Part shown: positions 32,730 through 45,315 of the stretch, in pieces
How positions within the stretch are numbered: position 1 is the first letter of the stretch
How the letters are laid out: each line of letters opens with the position of its first letter
Assembly: GCA_018350325.1 (NCBI GenBank)
Contig: JAEVLN010000007.1
Span: forward strand, 2,223,856 to 2,287,855
DNA from: Globodera rostochiensis
Taxonomy: Eukaryota > Nematoda > Chromadorea > Rhabditida > Heteroderidae
DNA length: 64,000 bases
Direction: 5' to 3'
Program-made: the position numbers and the translations under genes
The notes under the pieces: model-generated
Told to the model about the DNA's origin: nothing
What the model saw: only the letters and a program-made list of their open reading frames with translations
Database searches by the model: none

Positions 32730-35700
32730 AAAGATTTTGGAATTGTCTGACCGAAAGGTTGGACTTAAATTAAAAATTTCTTGAAATATAATAAAGCTTC
32801 TTTGTTTATTTCAATTATTTTTATTCATTTTTACGAAATAATTTAGGATTATTAGCATAAATTTTACATTAAGAGAAGCTTTTCACAACATTTCGACATA
32901 ATTTAGGTTTTTTTTCCAAATTTTATTTTTTGGTGGAAAAAAAAAGAAAGACGACAGACGGTGAGAGTAATTGACAAAAGCACCCTATCAAACAAGTTAC
33001 TTTTTTTTAAATTCCCAAAATTTTTTCCCTTCTTGGGTTTTTTAATTATTATTATTACGAAATGGATAAAATTTTGGAATTTTCTGACCAAAGGTTGGAC
33101 TTAAATTAAAAATTTTTAAAAACATAATAAGTTTTTTTTTTTCAATTTTTTTAATTTTTACGAAATAATTTAGGATTATTAGCATAAATTTTTACAAAAG
33201 AGAATTTTTTCCCAACATTTTCGACATAATTTAATTTTTTCAAAATTTCTTTTGAAGAAATAGTTTAGAAAAAAAAAGGGACGCAAGGGGAGGAATTAAA
33301 AAAGCACCTACAAAAATTGTTACTTTTTTTTAAAATTCCCAAAAATTGTTGCCTTCTTGGGTTTTTAATTTAAAATATTTACGAAAATGGATCAACAAAT
33401 TTTGGAATTTTTGGAAAAAGGTTAAAAAAAAAAAATTTTTGAAAAATAAAAATTCTTTTTTAAATTTTTTTTTTTAAGAAAAATTAGGTTATTAGAAAAT
33501 TTTTCAAAAGGAACTTTTCCCCATTTTCGACATAATTTAATTTTAAAAATTTTCTTTTGAAGAAATAGTATTAGAAAAAAAAGGAGCAGAAGGGTAAAAT
33601 TGAAAACCAACGCCCCCCAAAAAATTGTTACAAAATTTTTATAAAATTCCCAAAAATTGTGCCTTCGTTGGCTATTTATAGTCCTAGTAAGGTACTTGGA
33701 CTGTCCACGAAAGTGGATCACAAATTTTGGAATTGTCTGACCGAAAGGTTGGACTTAAATTAAAAATTTCTTGAAAACTAATAAAGCTTCTTTGTTTATT
33801 TCAATTATTTTTATTCATTTTTACGAAATAATTAGGATATTAGCATAAATTTTACATTAAGAGAAGCTTTTCACACATTTTCGACATAATTTAGGATTTT
33901 ATCATAAATTTTACTTTTGAAGAAATAGTATTAGAAAAAGAGAGAGACAGACAGAGGTGAGAGTAATTGAGCCAACCAACGCACCCTATCGAACAATTGT
34001 TACTAATTTTTCATAAGTTCCAAAAATTGTTGCCTTCGTTGGCTATTTATAGTCCTAGTAAGGTACTTGACTGCCACGAAAGTGGATCAACAAATTTTGG
34101 AATTGTCTGACCGAAAGGTTGGACTTAAATTAAAATTTCTTGAAAATATAATAAAGCTTCTTTGTTTATTTCAATTATTTTATTCATTTTTCGAAATAAT
34201 TTAGGATTATTAGCATAAATTTTACATTAAGAGAAGCTTTTCACACATTTCGACATAATTTAGGAGTTTTATCATAAATTTTACTTTTGAAGAAATAGTA
34301 TTAGAAAAAAGAGAGACAGACAGACGGTGAGAGTAATTGAGCCAACCAACGCACCCTATCGAACAATTTTACTAATTTTCATAAAGTTCCAAAAATTGTT
34401 GCCTTCGTTGGCTATTTATAGTCTTAGAAGGTACTATGACTGTACACGAAAGTGGATCAACAAATTTGGAATTGTCTGACCGAAAGTGGAATTAAATTAA
34501 AAATTTCTTGAAAATATAATAAGCTTCTGTGTTTATTCAAATTATTTAAACATTTTACGAACTAATTTAGGATTATTAGCATAAATTTTACTTTAAGAGA
34601 AGCGTCACACATGTTAGACATAATGTTAGGATGATTATTCATAAATTTTACTTTTGAAGAATTGTATTAGAAAAAGAGTGAGAGACTTCCAAAAATTTTC
34701 CTTCTTGGGTTTTTTAATTTTAAATTTTTTACGAAAATGGATAACAAATTTTAATTTTTGGAAAAAGGTTACAAAAAAAAATTTTTGTATAATAAATTCT
34801 TTTTTAAATTTATTTTTAAAGAAAAAAGGTTAAGAAAATTTTACAAAAGAATTTTTTCCCAACATTTTACTAATTTAATTTTTTCAAAATTTTCTTTTGA
34901 AAATAGTTTAGAAAAAAAAAGGGACGCAAGGGGAGGAATTAAAAAAGACCCTACAAAATTGACTTTTTTTTAAAAATTCCCAAAATTTTTTCCCTTCTTG
35001 GGTTTTTTAATTATTATATTACGAAATATAAAAATTTTGGGAATTTCTTAGAGAGGTTACAAATTAAAATTTTGAAAATAATAAATTCTTTTTTAAATTT
35101 ATTTTTAAAGAAAAATTTAGGTTATTAGCAAAAACAAAAGGAACTTTTAAAATTTTCCAAATTTTGGGGTTTTTCAAAAAATTTTATTTTGAAGAATGAT
35201 TGAAAAGAAGGACAACAATGGGAAATTTGGGCCAACCAAGATTGAAAATTTTAATTTTTTTAAAAATTAAAAATTTTGTTTTTATTTTACCCTTAGAAAT
35301 TGGATTCCAAAAATAAAAATTTTAATTTCGCCCAAATTGGATTTTTAAAAATTTCTTGAAAAAAAATAAAGACAAATTTTATTTTTTTTACAAAAATTTT
35401 TGAAAATTTTACAAAAAAATTTTCAAATTTTTCAAAATTTTGGGGTTTTTCAAAAATTTTTTTTTTGAAGAAATGATTGAAAAGAAGGAAACAATGGATT
35501 TGACCAAAAAGCCCCCATAAAATTTTTAAATTTTTATAAATTTCCCTTTTTTCTTTTTATATTAGAAATTGGATTCCAAAATATAAAAATTTTAATTTCG
35601 CCCAAATGGATTTTTAAAAATTTTTTTAAAAAAAAAAGTTTTTGAAAAAAAAATTTTAAGAAATAAAAAATTTTTAAAAATTTTTTTAAAATTAAAAATT

Positions 35701-38700
35701 TTTCCCTTTTCCAAAAAGGGGGATTACAAATTTTAAAAGAAAATTTAAAAAAAGGAGAAGGGGAAAAAAAAGGAAAAAAAAACCCCAAAATTTTCAATTT
35801 TTAAAAAATTCCAAAAATTTTGTTTTGGCTTTTTATTCCATAAGACTTTTCCAAAAATGGAAAAAGGAAATTTTACCAAATTACTTTTAAAAATTTTGAA
35901 AAAAAAGCCTTTGTTTTTTTCAAAATTTTTTTTGAAAAATTTTTATTCAAAAATTTTTACAAAGGGCTTTTCCCAATTTTGCTTGGGAGTTTTTCAAAAT
36001 TTTTTTTTAAGAAATGTTTAAAAAAGAAGGGACAATAATTTGAAAAAGCCCCTTGAAATTTTTAAATTTTTATTTTTTTTAAAAAATTTTTTTTTTTTTT
36101 TTTCCTTAAGGACTTTTCCCAAAAATGGACAAAAATTTGGAAATTTTTTAAATTTGAAAATTAAAAAGAAAACAAAAAATTTTTGTTTTTTTCAAAAATT
36201 TTTCGAAAAATTTAATTTTCAAAATTTTTTCAAAAGGGCTTTTCCCAATTTTGCTTTTAGGATTTTTTTAAAAATTTTTTTAAAAATTTTAAAAAAAAAG
36301 AGAGGGACAATAATTGACCAAAAGCCCCTTGAAAATTTTATTTTTTTAAAAAATTCCAAAAATTTTGTTTTGGCTTTTATTCCATAAGGACTTACTTCCA
36401 CAAAGGGATAACAAATTTTAATTTTGAGAAAGGTGGAAAAAAAAAAATTTTGAAATAAAAAAGCCTTTGATTTAATTTTTTTTATTTTTTTTCAAAAATT
36501 TGGTTTTGCAAAAATTTTACTTAAAGGAAAGTTTTAACTTTTCACTTTTTTGTTTTTTAAAAATTTTATTTTGAAAAAAAGTTTGAAAAAAAAAAAACCT
36601 GAAAAATTTACCCCCAAATTCAAAATTTTATAATTTTTCAAAATTAAAATTTTCCCTTTTCATTAAGCCTAAATTGGACTTAAAAATATCAAAAATTTTG
36701 GAATTGTTTAAGAGGGACAAAAAAAAAATTTTAAAAACAAAAAACTTTTTTTTTTAATTATTTTTATTTTTTTTTCAAAAATTTGGTTTGCAAAAATTTT
36801 ACTTAAGGAATTTTTCCCCTTTTCACTTTTTTGGTTTTTACAAAAATTTTTGGGAAAAAATGTTTAAAAAAGAGAGGGACAATAATTTGAAACCCAAACC
36901 CCCCCTGAAAATTTTATTTTTTTTAAAAAATTCCAAAAATTTTGTTTTGGCTTTTTATTTTATAGGATTTACTTCCACAAATGGATAACAAATTTTAATT
37001 TTGAGAAAGGTTGGAAAAAAAAATTTAAAAATTAAAAAGCCTTTGATTTAATTATTTTTATTTTTTTTTCAAAAATTTGGTTTGAAAAATTTTACTTAAA
37101 GGAAAGTTTTCCCCTTTTCACTTTTTTGGTTTTTACAAAATTTATTTTAAAGAAATGTTTTAAAAAAAAAAGGGGAAAAATAAGTTTGGGAAAAAAATAT
37201 AAAATTTTACAATTTTTTAAATTCCAAAAATTTTCCTTGGGCTTTTAATTGAATATTGGTTAAAAGGGTCAAAAATTTTGGAATTGTTTAAAGGGACAAA
37301 AAAAAAATTTTTGAAAACAAAAACCTTTGTTTTTTTTAATTTTTTTTATTTTTTTTTCAAAAATTTGGTTTTGCAAAATTTTACTTAAAAAAGGTTTTTC
37401 AAATTTTCACAAATTTGGATTTTTAAAAATTTTTTTAAAAATTTGAAAAAAAAAAGCCGGGGGAATAATTAAAAACCATACGAAAATTTTAAATTTAAAA
37501 TTCCAAAAAGGCCCTTTTCATTTTGCTTATAAGGATTTATTCCAAAATTAACTTTGGAATTGTTAAAAGGGGACAAAAAAAAAATTTTTAAAAAAAAATT
37601 TCCCTTTTTTTTTATTTTTTTTATTTTTTTTTCAAAAATTTGGTTTTGCAAAAATTTTACTTAAGGAACTTTCACAATTTTCACAAATTTGGATTTTACA
37701 AAATTTTACTTTTAAAAATTTTGAAAAAAAACCCGGGTAATAATTAAAAACCATACGAAAATTTTAAATTTTTCATAAATTCCAAAAATTTCCTTTTGGC
37801 TATTTAAGTTTATAATATTTACTTAGAAATGGATAAAAAGGAAGCGCCCAAAGGTTTGGATTAAAAAAAAAACGAAAAAAATAAACCTTTTTTTTTTTTT
37901 TAATTTTTTATTTTTTTTTCAAAAATTTGGTTTTGCAAAAATTTTACTTAAGGAACTTTTACCTTTTACAAATTTGGATTTTTCAAAATTTTGAAAAAAT
38001 TTAAAAAAAAAAGCCGGGGGGAAAAATAAAAACCATTCGAACAATTGTTACTAATTTTTCATAAAGTTCCAAAAATTTTCCTTCGTGGCTATTTAAGTTA
38101 TAAATTACTTAGAAATGGATAAAAAGGAAGCCCCAAAATGGGATAACACATTTTGGAATTGTCTGACCGAAAGTTTTGGACTTAAATGAGAAAATTTCTT
38201 GAATATAATAAGCTTCTTTGTTTATTTCAATTATTTTTTATTTCATTTTTACAAATAATTTAGGATTATTAGCATAAATTTTACATTAAGAGAAGCTTTT
38301 CACACATTTTCGACATAATTTAGGAGTTTTATCATAAATTTTACTTTTGAAGAAATAGTATTAGAAAAAGAGAGAGACAGACAGACGGTGAGAGTAATTG
38401 AGCCAACCAACGCACCCTATCGAACAATTGTTACTAATTTTTCATAAAGTTCCAAAAATTGTTGCCTTCGTTGGCTATTTATAGTCCTAGTAAGGTACTT
38501 GGACTGTCCACGAAAGTGGATCAACAAATTTTGGAATTGTCTTACCGAGAGGTTTGACTTAAATTAAAAATTTCTCGAAAACATAATAAAGCTTCTTTGT
38601 TTATTTCAATTATTTTTATTCATTTTTACGAAATAATTTAGGATTATTAGCATAAATTTTACATTAAGAGAAGCTTTTCACACATTTTCGACATAATTTA

Positions 38701-40343
38701 GGAGTTTTATCATAAATTTTACTTTTGAAGAAATAGTATTAGAAAAAGAGAGAGACAGACAGACGGTGAGAGTAATTGAGCCAACCGACGCACCCTATCG
38801 AACAATTGTTACTAATTTTTCATAAAGTTCCAAAAATTGTTGCCTTCGTTGGCTAGGTATTTATAGTCCTAGTAAGGTACTTTGACTGTCCACGAAAGTG
38901 GATCAACAAATTTTGGAATTGTCTGACCGAAAGGTTGGACTTAAATTTTTCTTGAAAACATAATAAAGCTTCTTTGTTTATTTCAATTATTTTTATTCAT
39001 TTTTACGAAATAATTTAGGATTATTAGCATAAATTTTACATTAAGAGAAGCTTTTCACACATTTTCGACATAATTTAGGAGTTTTATCATAAATTTTACT
39101 TTTGAAGAAATAGTATTAGAAAAAGAGAGAGACAGACAGACGGTGAGAGTAATTGAGCCAACCAACGCACCCTATCGAACAATTGTTACTAATTTTTCAT
39201 AAAGTTCCAAAAATTGTTGCCTTCGTTGGCTATTTATAGTCCTTAGTAAGGTACTTGGACTGTCCACGAAAGTGGATCAACAAATTTTGGAATTGTCTGA
39301 CCGAAAGGTTGGACTTAAATTAAAAATTTCTTGAAATATAATAAAGCTTCTTTGTTTATTTCAATTATTTTTATTCATTTTTACGAAATAATTTAGGATT
39401 ATTAGCATAAATTTTACATTAAGAGAAGCTTTTCACACATTTTCGACATAATTTAGGAGTTTTATCATAAATTTTACTTTTGAAGAAATAGTATTAGAAA
39501 AAGAGAGAGACAGACAGACGGTGAGAGTAATTGAGCAACCAACGCACCCTATCGAACAATTGTTACTAATTTTTCATAAAGTTCCAAAAATTGTTGCCTT
39601 CGTTGGCTATTTATAGTCCTAGTAAGGTACTTGGACTGTCCAGAAAGTGGATCAACAAATTTTGGAATTGTCTTACCGAGAGGTTTGACTTAAATTAAAA
39701 ATTTCTCGAAAACATAATAAAGCTTCTTTGTTTATTTCAATTATTTTTATTCATTTTTACGAAATAATTTAGGATTATTAGCATAAATTTTACATTAAGA
39801 GAAGCTTTTCACACATTTTCGACATAATTTAGGAGTTTTATCATAAATTTTACTTTTGAAGAAATAGTATTAGAAAAAGAGAGAGACAGACAGACGGTGA
39901 GAGTAATTGAGCCAACCAACGCACCCTATCGAACAATTGTTACTAATTTTTCATAAAGTTCCAAAAATTGTTGCCTTCGTTGGCTATTTATAGTCCTTAG
40001 TAAGGTACTTGGACTGTCCACGAAAGTGGATCAACAAATTTTGGAATTGTCTGACCGAGAGGTTTGACTTAAATTAAAAATTTCTCGAAAACATAATAAA
40101 GCTTCTTTGTTTATTTCAATTATTTTTATTCATTTTTACGAAATAATTTAGGATTATTAGCATAAATTGTACATTAATAGAAGCTTTTCACACATTTTCG
40201 ACATAATTTAGGAGTTTTATCACAAATTTTACTTTTGAAGAAATAGTATTAGAAAAAGAGAGAGACAGACAGACGGTGAGAGTAATTGAGCCAACCGACG
40301 CACCCTATCGAACAATTGTTACTTTAGGATTATTAGCATAATT
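32730..40343. repeat. Satellite-like tandem array, unit about 375 bp
   Basis: About 20 units. Landmarks in each good unit are TTGGAATTGTCTGACCGAAA, AAGCTTCTTTGTTTATTTCA, GGATTATTAGCATAAATTTT, GAGAGACAGACAGACGGTGA and CAACGCACCCTATCGAACAA. Units at 38.15-40.34 kb and 33.7-34.6 kb are nearly identical to one another. From about 33.0-33.7 kb and 34.7-38.0 kb the units lose complexity and become runs of A, T and short mixed words. Open frames inside are Phe/Lys/Asn artefacts. The degraded middle is probably poor consensus in a collapsed repeat, though genuine decay cannot be excluded. It lies between BTB exon one and an opposing chimeric gene. Confidence 0.95.
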
Positions 40344-41251
40344 TTACATTAAGAGGCTGATTATGAGTTTTTGCAGTGATGGTAGCTTTGTGCTTTTTGA
40401 CAACGAGGTGCTTGCAAAATTTGCGTTCGTTCCCCCAGTCTCTGTAGCCGACGAATACTCGTCTTCTCCACTACTTGTCGCACTTTTGACACTGGCAGCT
40501 ATGCTTTTTCCCGTTCTTTGACGGTATTTTGGTGACGAATTGCTAATTCCTTCCGTCTCCAGTTTTGCGTTGACAGTGGGTTTCTGAATGCCCATATAGG
40601 GTGCGATATTTGGTACAGATGTTGTATTTTCTATTACAACCTTTTGTGGTCTATTTTCCATCAAATCTTTGAGCTGGTGTCTCTGTTTGTATAGCCAAGA
40701 ATGCCGCTTCATCCTAACATCGGCTCCTGTCTTAGTGTCTGCCAGGTTTTTTTGAATGTTTACATCCAAGTCGGATTTTTCGTTTTGAAAAGGTTCTGTT
40801 TCCGATCCTCGCTTCAAAAGGTTCATCATCCAAATCATCGGCGTAAATGAAGGCTAACATCGCCTTGAACGCGTCCACCTCCACGTCGGGCACCTCCACG
40901 GGCATAATCTCTTCCGAAAAGGCTAAAAATCTTTTTTTTTCAAAAAATTTAAACAAATTTTCCGCACCGGTCCCAACGGCGGCGGCCTTTGCATTTGCCT
41001 CGTCAAAACGGAACATTGCCTCAAAAACGTCGGAAGCATTCGCTTTATGTGCCGTGTTACCTGCTTTTGGTTCAGCATTGCCAGAACTGGATGGTCCCAC
41101 TGCATCTGAATTCTCTATGTGATTAAGTTAAGTTAAATATTTCGATATTTACATAAATTTTTGTTAGTCACAATTTTTTCTGACCCGTCTCCAACAGAAT
41201 AGAAGCGGCCACAAGCAAGCAAATTGCGGCCAAGAAAAGAAAAGTGGGCAT
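40344..41251 (-). CDS. Signal peptide-SPRYSEC linker-BTB chimera
   Basis: Exon one, 41251-41185, is a signal peptide MPTFLFLAAICLLVAA, nearly that of the SPRYSEC gene at 3390. Exon two opens at 41114 with the SPRYSEC linker ENSDAVGPSSSGNAEP, then passes into BTB sequence: [48 protein letters not shown]. The BTB reading frame ends at 40,732 after an unrelated tail. A second long open frame in the other phase (40,838-40,344, MKRHSWLYKQRHQLKDLMEN) is coding-like but unrecognised and may be a fused neighbour exon. The 45-bp intron between the two BTB parts keeps a GT start, but its in-frame stop seen in paralogs (TAA) is GAA here, so it can be read through. Product if made: a secreted partial BTB protein. 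Confidence 0.7.
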
Positions 41252-41640
41252 TTTGAGGCAATAAAAATGAAATAGTTTTGAATGATGGCTATTTGCTGCA
41301 TGCCACCGCTTTTATACGCCTTTAATCGCTGGCTTAGAAGTGCCTTTGTTTCAAAATAGCATTGTCAACGAAGAGAGTGGAGGGGACGCGAGAGAATGCG
41401 TTGGCATTTACGAAAGATTGCCTTACTCAAACAAATGCCAGAAATTGGGGCCCCCTATTTATGCCAATTTTGAGGGGGGGGGGGGGGGGAATTGAAGCAT
41501 TGGGGCTTATTGGTCGATAAATCTGAATTGCACATGACAGGGGCTGCTTTAAGTGGGGCTGACGTGGAACTTTTGGGCATCCTCTAAATTTTTATTTTTG
41601 TGCACTTTTTATAAAAATATAAAGGGCCCATCCAACCCAA
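41252..41640 (-). promoter_or_regulatory. SPRYSEC-type promoter on the chimera
   Basis: Reverse strand. It shares, in order with the promoter at 3.0-3.4 kb, a TATA box TATAAAAG (41,309-41,316), GAAACAAAGGCACTTCTAAG and CACGTCAGC. Three ATGCCA hexamers are at 41,402-41,407, 41,435-41,440 and 41,461-41,466. A G run at 41,474-41,490 differs in length from the copy at 44.47 kb. Confidence 0.7.
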
Positions 41641-42003
41641 GCCTTTTCTAATGTCTGTCGAAAACGAAAGTCTGCGAATAAATCCTTGTGATTTTCGTGT
41701 TCCTGATGCTTTGATTAAAAAGGATCAATGGATAAATAAAACGGTGAAATAAATGAATTAATTTCGCAGGAAATATTATTTTTTTAAGCTCGGGAATGAT
41801 CAGAGCGATTCAAGAAGTGTTCAATTGCACCCCGCGAAAGCACAATTTGGATCGGCTATTTGAGCTAAAAATTTATATCCGGGGTTTTCAGGGGTGCTGA
41901 TCACGAATCACATCAGATTTTGTCAAATCATTGATTTTGTCTATACTTGATTTTCGGTAAAACTAAACGAAGGGCGCGCGATCTGATCGGACAACGGACA
42001 AAA

Positions 42004-42343
42004 CTAACAGTAAGAGGAGGCCTTTTTCTGTTTTGTCAGTCGGCTGAGAACACGACTTGACATAGGCCTCGAGTTCTCTCTAAGCCTAACCGGCTTCACC
42101 GTCTTGAAATCAATTTCAATTTCGTCCGGATTCAAATCTTTAATCTTTTCCCGTGCCTTCATTTTGTTCACAACGCTCACCAAAAAAAGACTGTCAGTTT
42201 ATTGTCTGGCAAATTCTTCAGTTTGTTCTTTGAGCCAGGCTTTCTTCCTCGTCCGGACTCCTCCATTTTTGCAATTAATTTATCCATGTACTGTTTCATG
42301 TCCTTCAATTCCAATTCAATTTGCTTGATCTTTTCCGCAAATA
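42004..42343 (-). pseudogene. Coiled coil-NET relic, copy A
   Basis: From 42,343 a coiled-coil exon (EKIKQIELELKDMKQYMDKL) runs into SGRGRKPGSKNKLKNLPDNK. From about 42,180 a BET NET-domain stretch reads SVVNKMKAREKIKDLNPDEI then EIDFKTVKPVRLRE. A one-base change then shifts the frame, and a stop follows at 42,004. LPDNKL matches the LPGEKL motif that precedes the same region in BET proteins. Confidence 0.7.
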
Positions 42344-43158
42344 CTAAATTAAAATTGTTTACATTTAAATTGAAATTTAAAAATTTTTGTTTTGGACCAG
42401 ACAGAAACAAGTTGTGGAGGTGCTGGGCCAGAGGGGAGGGAGTTTGGGAATGCGCACCTTCCCACCAATTACCTCGAAACTGCGTGGAACGGAATTGCAA
42501 ACAAAAGGGGGGGGGGGGGGGGGGGTTTCACGTGTATCCTTTATGGACCAATGGATTTTGTCCTTTGGCCTCGCCTTACAAACAGTAAAAATCTTCCTTG
42601 ATCAAAAACAACTCACTCCCAATTGGTCGAAAAATGCGGTACTTTTTTGAAGCTTGCACAAAAAGCTTGAAATTTTTATGAACATTTTTAAAAAAAATTA
42701 ATTTTAAAACGGGAGCATAACATTTTCACGAATGCTTTTCAGCAACGACAGAGCAAAAATCAAAAAATATTATTGATTAATAATTTAATTGACTAATTCA
42801 AAAATCTTAAAAATAACATTTTTTCAATTCTATTATGTATTGGACAATCAAAAATCGCCAAAATCCTCAATCAATCTCCCAAAAACCTAAAATTATTATT
42901 TTTAAATGCAGAAAAACATATTTAAACTTAAAAACAAAATATAACGAGGAATAAATAAAAAGATGTTGAGAATTGTTTATTGCTTCTATATAAATTACCA
43001 GAACATTCAATGAATTAATTCATTTTATAATTCCTTCTTTCCCATTAGCTTACAAAAATAAATAAAAAAAATTTAGCCAATAATTGATTCCAAAAATAAG
43101 AAAAAAATGCTCACCGAGAATTCTTTTATTTACACTTAATAGCCTAACTGCTTTAGAA
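42344..43158. other. AT-rich spacer
   Basis: No gene. A G run (about 19 bases) lies at 42,509-42,527. The rest is AT-rich. This spacer is missing from the second copy of the duplicated block, between 45,315 and 45,316. Confidence 0.6.
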
Positions 43159-43925
43159 ATGTTTTTTGAAAACTTTATATTTGCCTTCATCAAATTGTTG
43201 TTTCTTGTCAAAATCGGGCACGTAAGTCTTAATAATTTAATTTAAATTAACAATCAAAATGCCGTTGAATATTGCAGGTGTCTTCTTGTGAGAAGACGGT
43301 ATTTTACGATGGATGTTGCATATGTTGCGGTACCTCCTCATTGTTTGGTTGTCCTAAACCGTTCGAGCCGCCAAACTGCAACATTTTCGACCACGACTGT
43401 GTGGCATGCAATTACATCTACAACAAAACGAACGAATGCAGTGAGCGCGTGCAATGCAGTTGTTACTATTGTTGCGACCTGCAGTACGCCGAAAGTTGTC
43501 CCGACGGATGTGCTGATTGTGTTAAGGAGGGGCAGGGCGGTTGTCCGGAGAACTCGGCGTCCATTGGGTACGGTTTGAGAATGAATGAGTCAGCACATTT
43601 TAATTGATTTAAATAGCAATTCTTCATCCTCAATACTTGAAGGGGAAGCAAAGGCATGGGAACACTTTGACATGGTATTTATTTGACAACAACAGAAATT
43701 ATTGATTTTTGTTGTAATTGGATAATTAATTATTGATTAGATCGATGTTGACAAAAACGGAAGGATTTCGTTGAATGAAGCCATCGATCATTTGGAGACA
43801 AAACTCAAAAATGGTACATCGAACAAAAATCTTGCCAAGAACGTGCCCTGGTTTGCCAAGATGGACAGCAATGGCAACAATCAAATTGAACCCGGAGAGT
43901 TCGATCGATCGCTTATTAAAGTCAA
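43159..43925 (+). CDS. Secreted Cys-rich EF-hand protein, 3' truncated
   Basis: Four exons in phase: 43159-43221, 43278-43567, 43617-43674, and 43741 up to the duplication break at 43,925. Exon one is a signal-peptide-like MFFENFIFAFIKLLFLVKIG. Exon two encodes about 97 residues with 18 cysteines (GCCICC, YYCC). Exons three and four carry two EF-hand loops, DVDKNGRISLNE and DSNGNNQIEPGE, with acidic residues at the calcium positions. At 43,926 the sequence switches to the duplicated SPRYSEC/BTB block. The frame stays open to a stop at 44,107-44,109 but no longer encodes the native end. I do not recognise the family; a secreted calcium-binding candidate effector is an inference. A copy of exon one stands alone at 45,316. 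Confidence 0.72.
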
Positions 43926-44251
43926 CAAATCTTTTTTTTTCAAAAAATTTAAACAAATTTTCCGCACCGGTCCCAACGGCGGCGGCCTTTGCATTTGCCT
44001 CGTCAAAACGGAACATTGCCTCAAAAACGTCGGAAGCATTCGCTTTATGTGCCGTGTTACCTGCTTTTGGTTCAGCATTGCCAGAACTGGATGGTCCCAC
44101 TGCATCTGAATTCTCTATGTGATTAAGTTAAGTTAAATATTTCGATATTTACATAAATTTTTGTTAGTCACAATTTTTTCTGACCCGTCTCCAACAGAAT
44201 AGAAGCGGCCACAAGCAAGCAAATTGCGGCCAAGAAAAGAAAAGTGGGCAT
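43926..44251 (-). pseudogene. Second signal peptide-BTB chimera, truncated
   Basis: Exon one 44251-44185 (MPTFLFLAAICLLVAA) and exon two from 44114 are identical to the first chimera down to the middle of the BTB intron. At 43,926 the copy ends and reading continues into the antisense of the EF-hand gene, with a stop at 43,726. It keeps its promoter and signal peptide but only a scrap of BTB. Confidence 0.75.
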
Positions 44252-44660
44252 TTTGAGGCAATAAAAATGAAATAGTTTTGAATGATGGCTATTTGCTGCA
44301 TGCCACCGCTTTTATACGCCTTTAATCGCTGGCTTAGAAGTGCCTTTGTTTCAAAATAGCATTGTCAACGAAGAGAGTGGAGGGGACGCGAGAGAATGCG
44401 TTGGCATTTACGAAAGATTGCCTTACTCAAACAAATGCCAGAAATTGGGGCCCCCTATTTATGCCAATTTTGAGGGGGGGGGGGGGGGGGGGGGGGAGAA
44501 TTGAAGCATTGGGGCTTATTGGTCGATAAATCTGAATTGCACATGACAGGGGCTGCTTTAAGTGGGGCTGACGTGGAACTTTTGGGCATCCTCTAAATTT
44601 TTATTTTTGTGCACTTTTTATAAAAATATAAAGGGCCCATCCAACCCAAGCCTTTTCTAA
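44252..44660 (-). promoter_or_regulatory. SPRYSEC-type promoter, second copy
   Basis: Same sequence as 41,252-41,640, with ATGCCA at 44,402-44,407, 44,435-44,440 and 44,461-44,466 and the TATA box at 44,309-44,316. The G run is longer here. Confidence 0.7.
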
Positions 44661-44895
44661 TGTCTGTCGAAAACGAAAGTCCGAGAATATCCTTGTGATT
44701 TTCGTGTTCCTGATGCTTTGATAAAAATGATCAATGGATAAATAAAACGGTGAAATTTTCGCAGGAAATATTATTTCTTAAGCTCTGGAATGATCAGAGC
44801 GATTCGTGCACACACTTTTAGGTAGGTTATTTGAGCTAAAAATTTATATCCGGACTAAACGAAGGGCGCGCGACCTGATCGGACAACGGACAAAA

Positions 44896-45310
44896 CTAAC
44901 GGTAATAGGAGCCCTTTTTCTGTTTTTTGTCAGTCGATTGAGAACACGCCTTAGCATAAGCCTCGAGTTCCCTAAGCCTAATCGGCTTCAAAGTCTCGAA
45001 ATCATTTTCAATTTCGTCCGGATTCAAATTTTTAATCTGTTCCCGTGCCTTCTTTTTGCTCACAACGCTAAAAATAGTTTAATTAGCCACAAACAAAGGC
45101 ATTGTCAGGTTATGGCCTGGCAAATTGTTAATGTTCTGCTTTTTTCATCGTTCGTCTTCAGAATTGAATTTGTATTCCTTTGGCGACAGCTCTTTCTTCT
45201 GAGCTTCAGTGGTTGTTTGTTCTTTGAGCCAGACGTTCTTCCTCGTCCGGACTCCTCCATCTTTGCAATCATTTCCTTCCATGGACTGCTTCATGCCCTT
45301 CAATTCCAAT
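44896..45310 (-). pseudogene. Coiled coil-NET relic, copy B
   Basis: The best NET match in the window: from 45,067, [20 protein letters not shown], then [20 protein letters not shown], with a stop at 44,896. Upstream, INNLPGHNL corresponds to the INKLPGEKL motif but follows an in-frame stop (after SEDER). The preceding coiled-coil piece reads KMEESGRGRTSGSKNK. The NET fold binds short basic peptides in BET chromatin proteins. No bromodomain is present, so this is a captured fragment. Confidence 0.7.
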
Positions 45311-45315
45311 TCAAA

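Noticed and set aside
33422..37651. Many Phe/Lys/Asn frames in the middle of the satellite
   Set aside because: Homopolymer-rich low-complexity sequence without splice context or family match.
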